From Streptococcus ovis DSM 16829 (lineage in GTDB: Bacteria; Bacillota; Bacilli; Lactobacillales; Streptococcaceae), in NCBI RefSeq assembly GCF_000380125.1, contig NZ_KB904562.1, positions 186,001-250,000 of the forward strand: DNA of 64,000 bases, given 5' to 3'. Below are positions 28,838-38,413 of this stretch, one piece after another. A program made the translations under genes and the position numbers. The stretch's first letter is position 1. Each line of letters starts with the position of its first letter. A model generated the notes under the pieces. That model was not told the DNA's origin. It searched no databases and worked only from the letters and a program-made list of their open reading frames with translations.

Positions 28838-29571
28838 TGAAAATACTCATTCCAAACGCAAAAGAACTAAATACAAATCTTGATAATTTGCCTTTTCAGC
28901 CTTTATCTGGTGAAAGTCGTGCGATTTTAAACGTGTTGCAAGCCATGTCAGTAGAAGACTTGGCTAAGTTTTATCAGCTGAAAGTAGACAGGACAGAGTT
29001 AGAAGCAGACCGTTGGTTGCGAATTGCCCAAGGTCAGGCAAAACTGTATCCTGCTTGGCAACTCTACGATGGACTCATGTATCGCTATATGCAACGGCGT
29101 GATTTATCAGAGAAAGAAGAAGCCTATTTACGGGAGACGGTCTTTATTACGACTGGTTTCTATGGAGCCATTTCTCTTTTTGAGCCGATTGCACCTCACC
29201 GCTTGGATTTTCAAGGTAATTTGAAAATTGAACAAGAGGGACTCAAACAATTTTGGCGTAGTCAGTATGATAGTGTAGTGGCTGATGATGACGTGATTGT
29301 TTCCTTGCTTTCTTCTGAATTTGAGGCGGTTTTCTCACCAGACGTTCAAAAGCGTTTTGTGAAAATCATTTTTATGGAAGACCGGTCAGGTCAGTTGAAA
29401 ATACATTCGACCATTTCTAAAAAAGGGCGAGGTCGTATGGTGTCTGAGATGGCACGGCAGCAAGTACAAACGGTGGAAGACATTAAAAAACTGACAATCG
29501 ATGATTTCCAGTATCGAGCTGATTTGTCAGAATCTCACAAGCTGGTCTTTGTGAGAACAGCTGAACTTTAA
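28837..29571 (+). CDS. yaaA: YaaA/UPF0246 peroxide-stress protein
   Basis: A 244-residue member of the YaaA (DUF328) family. E. coli YaaA lowers free intracellular iron during peroxide stress and binds DNA; streptococcal members are assumed to act similarly. Typical motifs are MKILIPNAKE at the start, FITTGFYGAISLFEPI in the middle, and SKKGRGRMVS near the C terminus. The start at 28837 is the only one that matches the family and falls at the predicted transcription start, so the mRNA is probably leaderless. Confidence 0.88.
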   Translation: MKILIPNAKELNTNLDNLPFQPLSGESRAILNVLQAMSVEDLAKFYQLKVDRTELEADRWLRIAQGQAKLYPAWQLYDGLMYRYMQRRDLSEKEEAYLRETVFITTGFYGAISLFEPIAPHRLDFQGNLKIEQEGLKQFWRSQYDSVVADDDVIVSLLSSEFEAVFSPDVQKRFVKIIFMEDRSGQLKIHSTISKKGRGRMVSEMARQQVQTVEDIKKLTIDDFQYRADLSESHKLVFVRTAEL

Positions 29572-29581
29572 GGTAATTCTG

Positions 29582-29629
29582 TGGCAAATGCGTTGTGTTT
29601 GCCATTTTTGTATGGAAATATGGTATGAT
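29582..29629 (+). promoter_or_regulatory. yaaA terminator overlapping the two-component system promoter
   Basis: TGGCAAA/TTTGCCA (29582-29588 and 29598-29604) followed by five T's is a short terminator. Its right arm contains TTGCCA, which lies 19 bp before an extended -10 (TGGTATGAT, -10 at 29624-29629) for the response regulator gene. One element appears to end one transcript and help start the next. Confidence 0.6.
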
Positions 29630-29657
29630 TTAGAAAAAGGACAGCGAGGAGCAAGTA

Positions 29658-30347
29658 GTGGCAAAGGTCTATATTGCAGATGATGAAAAAAATATCCGCG
29701 AACTCATTGGCTCATTTTTAACAGAAGCAGACATCGAAGTTGAGTTATTTGAAACTGGGGATCAACTCTTGCTGCGCTTTATGGAAGCAGAAGCGGATGT
29801 GGTGATTTTGGATGTGATGATACCTGGGACAGATGGCTTTGGCATTGCGACAGCGATTCGGAAGCGTTCTGATGTGCCGATTATTCTCCTGACGGCTAGG
29901 GATAGTGACAAGGATTTTGTGGACGGATTTTCTGCTGGTGCAGATGATTACTTTACAAAACCTTTTTCTCCTGTCCAATTAACCTTACGGATCAAGGCGA
30001 TTTTAGCGCGCCAGCCTAAGGGACTTTCTTCTTCTGAGGAACTAAGTTATGGAGGTTTGACTGTATCTGAGAAGGACCGCTCTGCTATGTTCCAAAATGA
30101 AATCATCAAACTGACCAATACGGAGTTTGAACTGTTGAAAGTTTTACTGAGTCATCAGGAAGAAGCGGTGTCGCGAGATGAATTGCTGACGCGGGTTTGG
30201 GGGTATGAGAGCGATGTGGAGACGCGAGTGACAGACGATACCATCAAGCGTTTGCGGAAAAAATTAAGACAGGTGGAGTGTGATGTTCAAATTGAAACAG
30301 TCTGGGGGTACGGCTTTAAATTGGTTCAAAAAGAAATGGAAGGTTAA
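29658..30347 (+). CDS. OmpR-family response regulator
   Basis: A 229-residue response regulator: receiver domain with the acidic pocket DDE (8-10), phosphorylated Asp52 (VVILDVMIPG), Thr in LLTARDSD and Lys in FTKPFSP, then an OmpR-type winged helix (residues about 130-225). It starts at GTG 29658 with GAGGA upstream. The histidine kinase gene begins inside its 3' end (65-bp overlap), so the pair is co-translated. The target genes are unknown; the adjacent PepSY protein is a likely one. Confidence 0.92.
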   Translation: MAKVYIADDEKNIRELIGSFLTEADIEVELFETGDQLLLRFMEAEADVVILDVMIPGTDGFGIATAIRKRSDVPIILLTARDSDKDFVDGFSAGADDYFTKPFSPVQLTLRIKAILARQPKGLSSSEELSYGGLTVSEKDRSAMFQNEIIKLTNTEFELLKVLLSHQEEAVSRDELLTRVWGYESDVETRVTDDTIKRLRKKLRQVECDVQIETVWGYGFKLVQKEMEG

Positions 30348-31794
30348 TCAGGAGAGGAAAATTCCCCTTAAACGAACCCTCTTTGTGCAACCATTAGTCA
30401 TTATTGTTGGTGCTTTTGCTTTGATTTTTATCCTCTTTAATTTAAGTTTATCGCTGTTTATAGATGAACAGGTAAATCAAGCTGTACAGCATCAATATGA
30501 TACCTTAGATGCTTTGTATATCGGCGAAGAACCGAAGCAAATTGGTGCAGATAATATTTTTTCAACGACCTATGTTATCGTCGATGAGGCTCATGAGACC
30601 CAGTATATGTCTGCCAGTCAGGATGATTTATCTGCCTCAGTCGTGTCTGGTGAGGTTGTTCGGTATTTTTATGATCATGAAGATGAATGGGAATTTTTTG
30701 ACGAGGATGATGAGGCAGATGAGGCTGAGATTGAAGATGCAAACGCAAGTAGCCACCCAGTTTTCATTACTTTAGACGATACGACCTACGCAGTTAAGAT
30801 TCAAGAGTATGAAGGACAATTCAAAGACTATTATATTCGTCAAAACAAGGAGAATGACCAAAGCTACTATATTCTTGTCTTTGCCAATATTACGCCAATT
30901 CAATCCTTTGATCGTTTAGTCAATTGGATGCTGGCGATATTGATGGTGATTGTTGGTTTGATAGCCAGTGGCTTTATTTATATAACGGCTGGTAAATTGG
31001 ATCAAGCAGTTCTAGATCTAAAGGATTATATTTATCGGATTGGAAAACGGGAAAAGGAATTGTCTTTACCTTCTGTTACCTATGAAGAGTTGGAGGATAT
31101 TGGTCATTCTGTCCAAGGCATGAGTGACATGATTGATGCGAGTCAACGCAGTCAACAAATTTTCTTCCAGAATGCTTCGCATGAATTGCGGACACCTCTC
31201 ATGTCAATTCAAGGCTATGCAGAAGGGATTCAGGCAGAAGTTATCAAAAATCCTAAGGAAGCGGCAGGCATTATTCAGGCAGAAAGTCAGAAAATGAAGC
31301 AGTTGGTAGATGAGATTCTCACCTTTTCGCGTTTGGAAGATATCCAAACCAGATTGGAGTTGGAACCTGTGTCGCTCAAGGATTTGCTCTATGATGCCAG
31401 TTGGAAAATGAAGGCAGAGGCGGATGCAAAGAATCTCATATTCCAACATGAATTGGGAGTCGGTCATTCAGAAATCATGGCTGATGAAGACTTGCTTGAA
31501 AGAGCCATTAGTAATATTCTAAAAAATGCTCTGCGTTATGCTAAGACGACCATCCGTATTTCCTGTAAGGAGTTGGCAGACGGAGTAGAAATAGCGATTG
31601 CAAATGATGGCGAATCTATTCAATCTGAGGATTTACCTCATATCTTTGAACGTTTCTACAAGGGACAGGGTGGTCAGTTTGGAATAGGCTTGGCCATGAC
31701 AAAAGATATTGTGGAAGCCCACCATGGAACGATTAGAGTGGTCAGTCACTCGGATGAAACCTGCTTTACTATTTTCCTTCCCTTCCTAAATTGA
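30283..31794 (+). CDS. Sensor histidine kinase with an acidic extracellular domain
   Basis: A 503-residue kinase: TM1 at about 34-58, an extracellular domain to about 213, TM2 at 214-236, then a HAMP-like linker, HisKA domain with His300 in NASHELRTPL, and an ATPase domain (N box NILKNALRYA; GIGLAMTKDI). Residues 131-152 of the extracellular domain hold 15 acidic residues out of 22, which suggests cation or cationic-peptide sensing. GGTGGAG precedes the ATG at 30283, and a GTG one codon earlier is equally possible. It is coupled to the preceding response regulator. Confidence 0.9.
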   Translation: MFKLKQSGGTALNWFKKKWKVNQERKIPLKRTLFVQPLVIIVGAFALIFILFNLSLSLFIDEQVNQAVQHQYDTLDALYIGEEPKQIGADNIFSTTYVIVDEAHETQYMSASQDDLSASVVSGEVVRYFYDHEDEWEFFDEDDEADEAEIEDANASSHPVFITLDDTTYAVKIQEYEGQFKDYYIRQNKENDQSYYILVFANITPIQSFDRLVNWMLAILMVIVGLIASGFIYITAGKLDQAVLDLKDYIYRIGKREKELSLPSVTYEELEDIGHSVQGMSDMIDASQRSQQIFFQNASHELRTPLMSIQGYAEGIQAEVIKNPKEAAGIIQAESQKMKQLVDEILTFSRLEDIQTRLELEPVSLKDLLYDASWKMKAEADAKNLIFQHELGVGHSEIMADEDLLERAISNILKNALRYAKTTIRISCKELADGVEIAIANDGESIQSEDLPHIFERFYKGQGGQFGIGLAMTKDIVEAHHGTIRVVSHSDETCFTIFLPFLN

Positions 31795-31910
31795 GGAAGA
31801 CTGCCTCAACCATTGCCTCATTTTTGCCACAATTTTACACCAAATTCACCGAGCTTTTAGGCTCAGTTTTTTATATACTAGGTATATCAATAAGAAAAGA
31901 GGGAATCAAA

Positions 31911-32528
31911 ATGGTTCAAATATCAAAAAAGAAAAAAGGTTTCATGATCGCAGGGGGCGTTGTTGGTTTAGCAATTTTATTAACAGGTGGCTGGTTTGCC
32001 TACTCAGCTTCTCGTTATAAAATTTCCGCGGAAGAAGCACAAGCGATTGCTTTGAAGAATGCTGGCGTTACTGATAGCGACCTAATCTTTTCGCAAGTTG
32101 AGAAAGACAGTGATGACATGAAAGCAACTTACGAGGTATCGTTCAATACAGCAGAAGGTGAATATGATTACACGATTGATGCGGAAACAGGAAGTATCTT
32201 AGATCGTGACTATGAAGTGGTTGGAACGGTCGCTTCTTCTAATAATGCCGTTGCAGTTGCAGATACAACCACTTCATCCAATGCTGTCTCATCTGCTGTA
32301 GTAACGCCAACGATGACAGAAACTCAAGCCAAGGAAATAGCCTTGAAAGATGCAGGGGTGGCGGAAACAGCTGTTGTCAATCTGCTTGTCCAATTAGATG
32401 TGGAAAACGGCAAACAGTATTATGAAGTTGATTTCAACGATCCCAAAGCTGGCTTAGATTACAGCTACACCATCGATGCGGAAACAGGTGCCATCGTTGA
32501 AAAATCCAAAGAACCAATCAATGACTAA
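31911..32528 (+). CDS. Membrane-anchored protein with two PepSY domains
   Basis: A 205-residue protein with a basic N terminus, one membrane helix (about 12-32), and two PepSY-type repeats (about 38-105 and 138-200), each starting with a SAEEAQAIAL- or TETQAKEIAL-type helix and ending in YDYTIDAETGSI or YSYTIDAETGAI. A Ser/Ala/Val/Thr-rich linker joins them. PepSY domains are thought to inhibit or chaperone secreted proteases. The start at 31911 has AAGAGGG seven bases upstream; the longer frame runs into the kinase gene. It probably acts with the two-component system in envelope stress. Confidence 0.85.
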   Translation: MVQISKKKKGFMIAGGVVGLAILLTGGWFAYSASRYKISAEEAQAIALKNAGVTDSDLIFSQVEKDSDDMKATYEVSFNTAEGEYDYTIDAETGSILDRDYEVVGTVASSNNAVAVADTTTSSNAVSSAVVTPTMTETQAKEIALKDAGVAETAVVNLLVQLDVENGKQYYEVDFNDPKAGLDYSYTIDAETGAIVEKSKEPIND

Positions 32529-32537
32529 TAGAGAATA

Positions 32538-32580
32538 AGAAAACCGCCCAGTAGCAAGCTGAGCGGTTTTTTTATAGATA
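32538..32580. repeat. Left 43-bp direct repeat containing a terminator (agmatine cluster boundary)
   Basis: This block is repeated at 38414-38456. The first 34 bases are identical and the whole 43 differ at two positions. It contains an AAAACCGC/GCGGTTTT hairpin with T-run, the terminator of the PepSY gene. The two copies bracket the agu genes exactly, with aguR's stop 12 bp inside. Confidence 0.9.
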
Positions 32581-32591
32581 ATAATACTAAA

Positions 32592-33578
32592 TTATTTTCG
32601 TTGATCTTGGAAATTTTGATAAACTTCAAAAATTTGATGGCGCTTGCTAATTTCTAGCTTTAAAAATCTATTATGAATGTGTGTCTTTACAGTTCCTATG
32701 GATAAGTAGAGGTCATTTGCAATTTCTTGGTTGTGTTTTTGTTGAAGAAGTTGACTAAAAATTTCTTTTTCACGGTCTGTTAAGTGAAATTTCTGACAAA
32801 AACTATCAAGGAGTTCAGGTGATTTAGCTTGTGAAACAGTAAGTGGTGAAGAGAGAATATTTTGGGTAAACTCACTTAGTGAGTCGTTCTGTTTTTGAGC
32901 GATTGATACATAGTAAAAAATAAAAAAACAAATGACGATTGAAAAAACATCTTCTGAAAAATTCCTATTTTGAATTTTTAAATTCAATATATTGTACGAA
33001 TCAACGTTAAAAATGACAAAAGTGTCTTCGAGTATAATGAGAACTCCAAAAATTATAAAAATATAGGAAATTGTTTTGAGAATGTTTTTAGTTAAAGCTG
33101 AAATTTTTAATTCCGTAAGATAATATTTTGCATAGAATCCTGTATAAATCAAAAGTAACTGATTGGGTAGATAGTAAAGATAAACACGGAGAGCAGAATT
33201 TTCCATAAAAGGAATAAGCATCCATATAAATGTACTTAGAACAAGAATACAATGTAAAATTGTCAATTTTTCTTTTCGAAGTGACGTAACTATCCAAAGT
33301 TGACAAAAATTATTAACTAGAAAGATAATTGTTTTTACTAATGGTACACCTAAGTATTGTTGATTATAGTGATGGCCAAATTCTGAAATGACTTCTGTCA
33401 TTGATAAGATAAGATTGTCAAAAATAAAGAAAAGGAGGTATAGACTTAAGATTAAGAAAAGTGATTGTTTTTCTTTTTGGTTCTTTGAATCAAATGTTGC
33501 TAAATACAATGAAACAGCCATGGTTATCGAATATAGGACTATTAGGAGAATATTGTAGATATAGATAAACTCTGTCAT
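32592..33578 (-). CDS. aguR: Membrane-bound LuxR-type regulator of agmatine catabolism
   Basis: A 328-residue protein with seven or so membrane helices in the first 235 residues and a C-terminal LuxR helix-turn-helix (LTDREKEIFSQLL; NQEIANDLYLSIGTVKTHIHN as two motifs). This matches S. mutans AguR, a membrane sensor that activates aguBDAC in response to agmatine and low pH. It is divergent from aguB. AAGGAG lies about 12 bases before the ATG. The N-terminal part is strongly AT-rich compared with the core genes on either side of the cluster. Confidence 0.88.
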   Translation of the reverse strand: MTEFIYIYNILLIVLYSITMAVSLYLATFDSKNQKEKQSLFLILSLYLLFFIFDNLILSMTEVISEFGHHYNQQYLGVPLVKTIIFLVNNFCQLWIVTSLRKEKLTILHCILVLSTFIWMLIPFMENSALRVYLYYLPNQLLLIYTGFYAKYYLTELKISALTKNILKTISYIFIIFGVLIILEDTFVIFNVDSYNILNLKIQNRNFSEDVFSIVICFFIFYYVSIAQKQNDSLSEFTQNILSSPLTVSQAKSPELLDSFCQKFHLTDREKEIFSQLLQQKHNQEIANDLYLSIGTVKTHIHNRFLKLEISKRHQIFEVYQNFQDQRK

Positions 33579-33609
33579 GTAGATTAAAATCTCCTTCTCT
33601 GAAGTTTGT

Positions 33610-33729
33610 GTACTAAACCTTAATTAATTTCAAGAAAAAATAAAAGTTTATTTTTCCATATTGGCCGTATTCCAAAAGTTAAAAAATAAAGGGTTTAGGT
33701 ACTAAACCTTTTATTAGAAACCGTTTACA
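33610..33729. promoter_or_regulatory. aguR-aguB control region: repeated 12-mer and cre site
   Basis: GTACTAAACCTT occurs at 33610-33621 and again at 33699-33710, each with a half-matching inverted arm (GGTTTA at 33692-33697 for the second). These are candidate AguR sites. TTAGAAACCGTTTACA holds a 14/15 CcpA match at 33715-33729. A -10 (TATGAT, 33765-33770) for aguB lacks a good -35, as expected for an activated promoter. Confidence 0.6.
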
Positions 33730-33807
33730 CCCTATAGTTTATCGTAAACTTAATTGATTTGCAATATGATGGGAGTGTAAAAACAAAAAACTTAAGGAGG
33801 TCTCATT

Positions 33808-34821
33808 ATGAGCAACAAATTAGATTATATCACTACTGAGGAGTTTACGAAAGAGCAACTTTTAGAAATTGCGAATCTTTCTCTTAAAATTAAAAATTGT
33901 ATTAAAAATGGATACTATCCTCCATTACTAAAAAATAAGACACTTGGAATGATTTTCCAACAGTCATCGACTCGTACGAGAATTTCATTTGAAACAGCAA
34001 TGACACAACTTGGTGGTCATGCTCAATATTTGGCACCTGGACAAATTCAACTTGGTGGACACGAAACATTAGAAGATACAGCAACTGTTGTTTCCCGTTT
34101 AACAGATATTATTATGTCACGCGTTGAGCGGCATAAGAGTGTTGTTGATTTAGCAAAATACTCTAAAGTACCAGTGATCAACGGAATGTCTGATTATAAT
34201 CATCCAACACAAGAGCTTGGTGATTTAGTCACAATGATGGAACATTTGCCAGAAGGAAAGAAATTAGAAGATTGTAAGGTTGTTTTTGTTGGAGATGCTA
34301 CTCAAGTTTGTTTCTCACTTGGTTTGATTACTTTAAAAATGGGAATGGAATTTGTTCATTTTGGACCAGAAGGTTTTCAATTGAACGATATGCATAAAGC
34401 AAAATATGATGAAATTTGTAAAGTTTCTGGTGGTAAATACACCGTAACTGATGATATTGAAAGTATTGTTGGAGCAGATTTCCTTTATACAGATGTATGG
34501 TATGGCTTATATGAAGCAGAGTTATCAGAAGAAGAGCGTATGAAAGTTTTCTATCCAAAATATCATGTGGATAATACAATGATGAGCAAAGCAGGTGCAA
34601 ATTGTAAATTTATGCATTGTTTACCTGCAACTCGTGGGGAAGAAGTAGCAGATGAGGTCATGGATGGACCAAATTCTATTTGTTTTGATGAAGCAGAAAA
34701 TCGTCTGACTTCTATGCGTGGTATCCTTGTTTACTTGATGAGGGATTATGCTAAAAAGAATCCGTACGATTTAGAAAAGCAGGAAGAAGCAAGAGTAGAG
34801 TTAGAAAAATTTTTAAAATGA
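33808..34821 (+). CDS. aguB: Putrescine carbamoyltransferase
   Basis: A 337-residue transcarbamylase. The carbamoyl-phosphate loop SSTRTR is at residues 53-58, followed by HPTQELGD and HCLPATRG motifs. It phosphorolyses carbamoyl putrescine, made by AguA, to putrescine and carbamoyl phosphate. An ornithine carbamoyltransferase would look similar; the gene order aguBDAC and the AguR regulator decide for putrescine. AAGGAGG lies seven bases before the ATG. It is the first gene of the activated operon. Confidence 0.94.
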   Translation: MSNKLDYITTEEFTKEQLLEIANLSLKIKNCIKNGYYPPLLKNKTLGMIFQQSSTRTRISFETAMTQLGGHAQYLAPGQIQLGGHETLEDTATVVSRLTDIIMSRVERHKSVVDLAKYSKVPVINGMSDYNHPTQELGDLVTMMEHLPEGKKLEDCKVVFVGDATQVCFSLGLITLKMGMEFVHFGPEGFQLNDMHKAKYDEICKVSGGKYTVTDDIESIVGADFLYTDVWYGLYEAELSEEERMKVFYPKYHVDNTMMSKAGANCKFMHCLPATRGEEVADEVMDGPNSICFDEAENRLTSMRGILVYLMRDYAKKNPYDLEKQEEARVELEKFLK

Positions 34822-34827
34822 AATAAC

Positions 34828-34861
34828 GAGGGTGGAAGTCTATATTGACTTTCCTTCCCTC
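34828..34861 (+). other. Intercistronic hairpin between aguB and aguD
   Basis: A 12-bp stem with small bulges pairs 34828-34840 with 34847-34861 around a TATATT loop, just after the aguB stop. C/U-rich rather than U-only sequence follows. It may stabilise the aguB message or attenuate. Confidence 0.5.
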
Positions 34862-34886
34862 TCTAATTTCTGAAAGGAAAAGAAAA

Positions 34887-36245
34887 ATGGGAGAAAAGAA
34901 AAAATTTAGCTTATTTAGTGCTGTTCTTTCTGTGATTTGTGTTGTTTTTGTGGCGGAAGCAGCAGCACCAGTAGCCGCTATAGGTAATTCTCAGTTTTTT
35001 TGGTGGATTTTTCTATTAATAGCCTTTTTGTTACCGTATGGCCTTATTTCATCTGAATTAGGGACTACATATATTGGTGATGGTGGGATTTATGATTGGG
35101 TGACAAAAGCATTTGGACACAAATGGGGTTCTCGTGTTTCTTGGTATTACTGGATTAACTTTCCACTTTGGTTAGCTTCTTTAGCAGTTATGACCCCTGA
35201 GTTATTAACGACAATAACTGGTGTACAATTTTCGACGTTTTGGTCAATTTTGATTGAATTAGCTTTTATATGGGTTATCGTTTGGATTAGTTTTTATCCA
35301 GTAAGTGATAGTATTTGGATTTTAAACGGTGCAGCAGTCATCAAAATGATTCTAGCATTGCTAGTAGGTGGTCTAGGGTTATATACTGCAATAACTAAAG
35401 GAATGGCGAATGAAATGACATTGTCCTCATTATTACCATCTTTTGACCTAAATAGCCTGTCATTTATCTCTGTCATCATTTTTAATCTTCTTGGTTTTGA
35501 AGTTATTTGCACTTTTGCTGATGATATGGAAAATCCTAAGAAGCAAATACCACAATCTATAATTGTAGCGGGGTTGGTTATAGCAGCAATCTATATATTC
35601 TCCGCTTTTGGTATTGGTGTAGCTATTCCAGTAAAAGAAATTTCAACAAGTAGTGGGATGATGGATAGTTTTAAATTGTTGACTGGTTCAACTGGTGGAT
35701 GGTTTATCATCTCTATGGCCTTTCTATTCTTGCTTACTTTGTTTGGGAATATGATTTCCTGGTCATTGGGAGTGAATAATACCGCTTGTTATGCAGCTGA
35801 AAACGGTGATATGCCATCATTTTTTGCAAAACGTAGTCATAAAAATGAAATGCCAATTGGTGCAGCAATTGCAAACGGATTGGTAGCTAGTTTTGTAGTG
35901 ATTATCGCTCCACTTTTACCGAACCAGGATTTGTTTTGGGCGTTCTTCTCTTTAAATTTAGTAATGTTTTTACTAGCCTATGTTCCTGTATTTCCAGCTT
36001 TTTATCGCCTAAGAAAAACAGATCCCGACACACCTCGTCCGTTCATGGTAAGCGGTAGCGATAATTTATTAAAATTGTTGGTAGTTGTGCCAATGATTCT
36101 TATATTGATCTCGTTAATTTTTACGGCTTTACCATTATCTTTTGATACAGAAACACTGAATGCCCAATTACCTATTACTATAGGCTCTATTGTCTTTATT
36201 CTCATTGGAGAAGTTATTATTCTAATAAAGAAAATACAAAAATAA
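34887..36245 (+). CDS. aguD: Agmatine:putrescine antiporter (APC family)
   Basis: A 452-residue amino acid/polyamine transporter with about twelve membrane helices. The first helix has the APC-type segment VAEAAAPVAAIG, and helix 6 has the NLLGFEVICTFADDMENP region (here split as NLLGFEV and DDMENP). It exchanges external agmatine for internal putrescine, which lets the pathway run as an ATP source. The ATG at 34887 with GAAAGGA upstream was chosen over an earlier in-frame start. Confidence 0.92.
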   Translation: MGEKKKFSLFSAVLSVICVVFVAEAAAPVAAIGNSQFFWWIFLLIAFLLPYGLISSELGTTYIGDGGIYDWVTKAFGHKWGSRVSWYYWINFPLWLASLAVMTPELLTTITGVQFSTFWSILIELAFIWVIVWISFYPVSDSIWILNGAAVIKMILALLVGGLGLYTAITKGMANEMTLSSLLPSFDLNSLSFISVIIFNLLGFEVICTFADDMENPKKQIPQSIIVAGLVIAAIYIFSAFGIGVAIPVKEISTSSGMMDSFKLLTGSTGGWFIISMAFLFLLTLFGNMISWSLGVNNTACYAAENGDMPSFFAKRSHKNEMPIGAAIANGLVASFVVIIAPLLPNQDLFWAFFSLNLVMFLLAYVPVFPAFYRLRKTDPDTPRPFMVSGSDNLLKLLVVVPMILILISLIFTALPLSFDTETLNAQLPITIGSIVFILIGEVIILIKKIQK

Positions 36246-36272
36246 GTTTACTAAATTTTTAAGGAGGCTATT

Positions 36273-37385
36273 ATGGCAAAACGTATTGTTGGGACTACCC
36301 CAAAACAGGATGGCTTTAGAATGCCTGGTGAATTCGAGAAACAAGAACAAATTTGGATGTTATGGCCTTGGCGTAATGATAACTGGCGTTTAGGAGCAAA
36401 ACCAGCTCAAAAAGCATTTTTAGAGGTTGCTAATGCGATTAGTGAATTCGAACCTGTTACTCTTTGTGTCCCTCCCGTTCAATATGAAAATGCACTTGCA
36501 CGTGTATCTGAGCTTGGTCGTGATAATATTCGTGTTATCGAAATGACAAATGATGATTCTTGGATTCGTGATTGTGGGCCGACTTTCCTTATAAATGATA
36601 AAGGTGAGCGGCGTGCGGTTGACTGGGAGTTTAATGCTTGGGGTGGATTAGTAGACGGATTGTATTTCCCGTGGGATCAAGATGCATTAGTAGCAAGAAA
36701 AGTTTGTGAATTGACAGATACGGATTCATATAAGACAGAAGGATTTGTTTTAGAAGGTGGTTCTATTCATGTTGATGGTCAGGGAACTGCTTTAGTTACT
36801 GAGATGTGTCTTCTTCATCCGAGTCGTAACCCACATCTTACCAAAGATGAAATTGAGCAAATGTTAAAAAATTATCTAAACTGTGAAAAAGTAATCTGGG
36901 TTAAGGATGGTATTGATCCATATGAAACAAATGGGCACATTGATGATGTAGCGTGTTTTGTAGCACCTGGAGAAGTTGCCTGTATTTATACCGAAGATAC
37001 TAATCACCCATTTTATAAAGAAGCGAAAGCTGCTTATGATTTCTTAGTAGAGCAAACAGATGCTCAAGGTCGTACATTAAAAGTTCATAAAATGTGTGTA
37101 ACAAAAGAGCCTTGTTACCTAAAGGATGCAGACAGTATTGACTATTCTGAGGGGGCAATCCCTCGAGAAGAGGGAGAAGTAGCAATCGCTTCTTATCTTA
37201 ATTTTTTAATTGTCAATAATGGAATTATTTTACCACAATATGGTGATGAAAATGATGCTCTTGCTGTTGAACAAGTGCAGGCTATGTTCCCAGATCGTAA
37301 GGTAGTTGGCGTACAAACAACAGAGGTTGCTTATGGTGGTGGAAACATCCATTGTATTACACAGCAACAACCTGCAGTACAATAA
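36273..37385 (+). CDS. aguA: Agmatine deiminase
   Basis: A 370-residue enzyme of the guanidino-group-modifying superfamily that converts agmatine to carbamoyl putrescine and ammonia. The catalytic Cys is residue 361 in GGGNIHC, and the substrate loops [20 protein letters not shown] and [10 protein letters not shown] are present. AAGGAGG precedes the ATG. The ammonia released raises cytoplasmic pH in acid conditions. Confidence 0.95.
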   Translation: MAKRIVGTTPKQDGFRMPGEFEKQEQIWMLWPWRNDNWRLGAKPAQKAFLEVANAISEFEPVTLCVPPVQYENALARVSELGRDNIRVIEMTNDDSWIRDCGPTFLINDKGERRAVDWEFNAWGGLVDGLYFPWDQDALVARKVCELTDTDSYKTEGFVLEGGSIHVDGQGTALVTEMCLLHPSRNPHLTKDEIEQMLKNYLNCEKVIWVKDGIDPYETNGHIDDVACFVAPGEVACIYTEDTNHPFYKEAKAAYDFLVEQTDAQGRTLKVHKMCVTKEPCYLKDADSIDYSEGAIPREEGEVAIASYLNFLIVNNGIILPQYGDENDALAVEQVQAMFPDRKVVGVQTTEVAYGGGNIHCITQQQPAVQ

Positions 37386-37387
37386 AC

Positions 37388-37425
37388 GAAGTATGTCTAC
37401 CTTTTGGTGGACATACTTCACTTTT
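37388..37425 (+). terminator. Hairpin between aguA and aguC (attenuator or terminator)
   Basis: A 14-bp stem (37388-37401 and 37406-37419, one G-U pair) with a TTTT tetraloop, followed by ACTTTT. It lies directly after the aguA stop and should reduce transcription of aguC or protect the upstream mRNA. Confidence 0.65.
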
Positions 37426-37456
37426 AGATTTTATAAGAAATAAGAAAGTGATTAAT

Positions 37457-38404
37457 ATGGCAAAACGAAAAATTGTAGTAGCTTTAGGCGGAAACGCCAT
37501 TTTATCATTTGATGCTTCCGCTGACGCTCAAAAAGAAGCTCTTGTCCAAACAGCAAAATATCTTGTTCAATTTATCGAAAATGGAGATGAATTAGTTATT
37601 ACACATGGGAATGGGCCACAAGTAGGGAATCTTCTATTGCAGCAGAGTGCGGCAGATTCTGAGAAGAATCCTGCTATGCCATTGGATACATGCGTAGCTA
37701 TGACAGAAGGCTCTATAGGATTTTGGTTGCAAAATGCTTTGGTTAATGAATTAAAAGGAAGAGGAATCCAAAAGGATGTTGTTTCATTAGTAACGCAGGT
37801 ACTTGTCTCAAAAAATGATCCTGCTTTTGCAAATCCGACTAAACCTATAGGACCCTTCTTAACGAAAGATGAGGCAGAATTTCAGGCAGGACATACAGGA
37901 ACAATTTTTAAAGAGGATGCAGGCCGTGGTTGGAGAAAAGTAGTGGCCTCCCCTAAACCAATCAACATTAAGGAAATTGATGTTATAAAATCTCTAATTA
38001 GTACAGGAGTTGTGACTATTTGTGCTGGGGGAGGAGGTGTTCCAGTTTTCGAAGACGAAATAGGGAATCTAATTGGTGTTGAAGCAGTGATAGATAAGGA
38101 CTTTGCCAGTCAAACATTGTCAGCTTTGATTGGAGCGGATTTGTTTATTGTTTTGACAGGTGTAGATAACGTTTTTGTTAATTTCAATCAACCAAACCAA
38201 GAAAAATTGGAGACTGTAACAATTTCACAATTGAGAGAATATATCAGCCAAGAACAATTTGCTCCTGGTTCTATGTTACCTAAAGTAGAAGCAGCCATCG
38301 CTTTTGTAGAAGGTTATCCAGAAGGAAAAGCTATTATTACGTCTTTGGAGAATATTTCTGAAATTCTACAAGGTAGTGGTGGAACACAAGTTGTTTATGG
38401 ATAG
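37457..38404 (+). CDS. aguC: Carbamate kinase of the agmatine pathway
   Basis: A 315-residue amino-acid-kinase-fold enzyme that transfers phosphate from carbamoyl phosphate to ADP, giving ATP, CO2 and ammonia. Motifs: VALGGNAIL at the start, [10 protein letters not shown] near residue 50, and GGGGVPV near 195. The ATG at 37457 has only a weak site (AGAAAGTGA), and the longer in-frame reading overlaps aguA. Family paralogues (arcC) exist in arginine deiminase operons; context assigns this one to agmatine. It ends ten bases before the right direct repeat. Confidence 0.92.
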   Translation: MAKRKIVVALGGNAILSFDASADAQKEALVQTAKYLVQFIENGDELVITHGNGPQVGNLLLQQSAADSEKNPAMPLDTCVAMTEGSIGFWLQNALVNELKGRGIQKDVVSLVTQVLVSKNDPAFANPTKPIGPFLTKDEAEFQAGHTGTIFKEDAGRGWRKVVASPKPINIKEIDVIKSLISTGVVTICAGGGGVPVFEDEIGNLIGVEAVIDKDFASQTLSALIGADLFIVLTGVDNVFVNFNQPNQEKLETVTISQLREYISQEQFAPGSMLPKVEAAIAFVEGYPEGKAIITSLENISEILQGSGGTQVVYG

Positions 38405-38413
38405 TAGTGCTAT

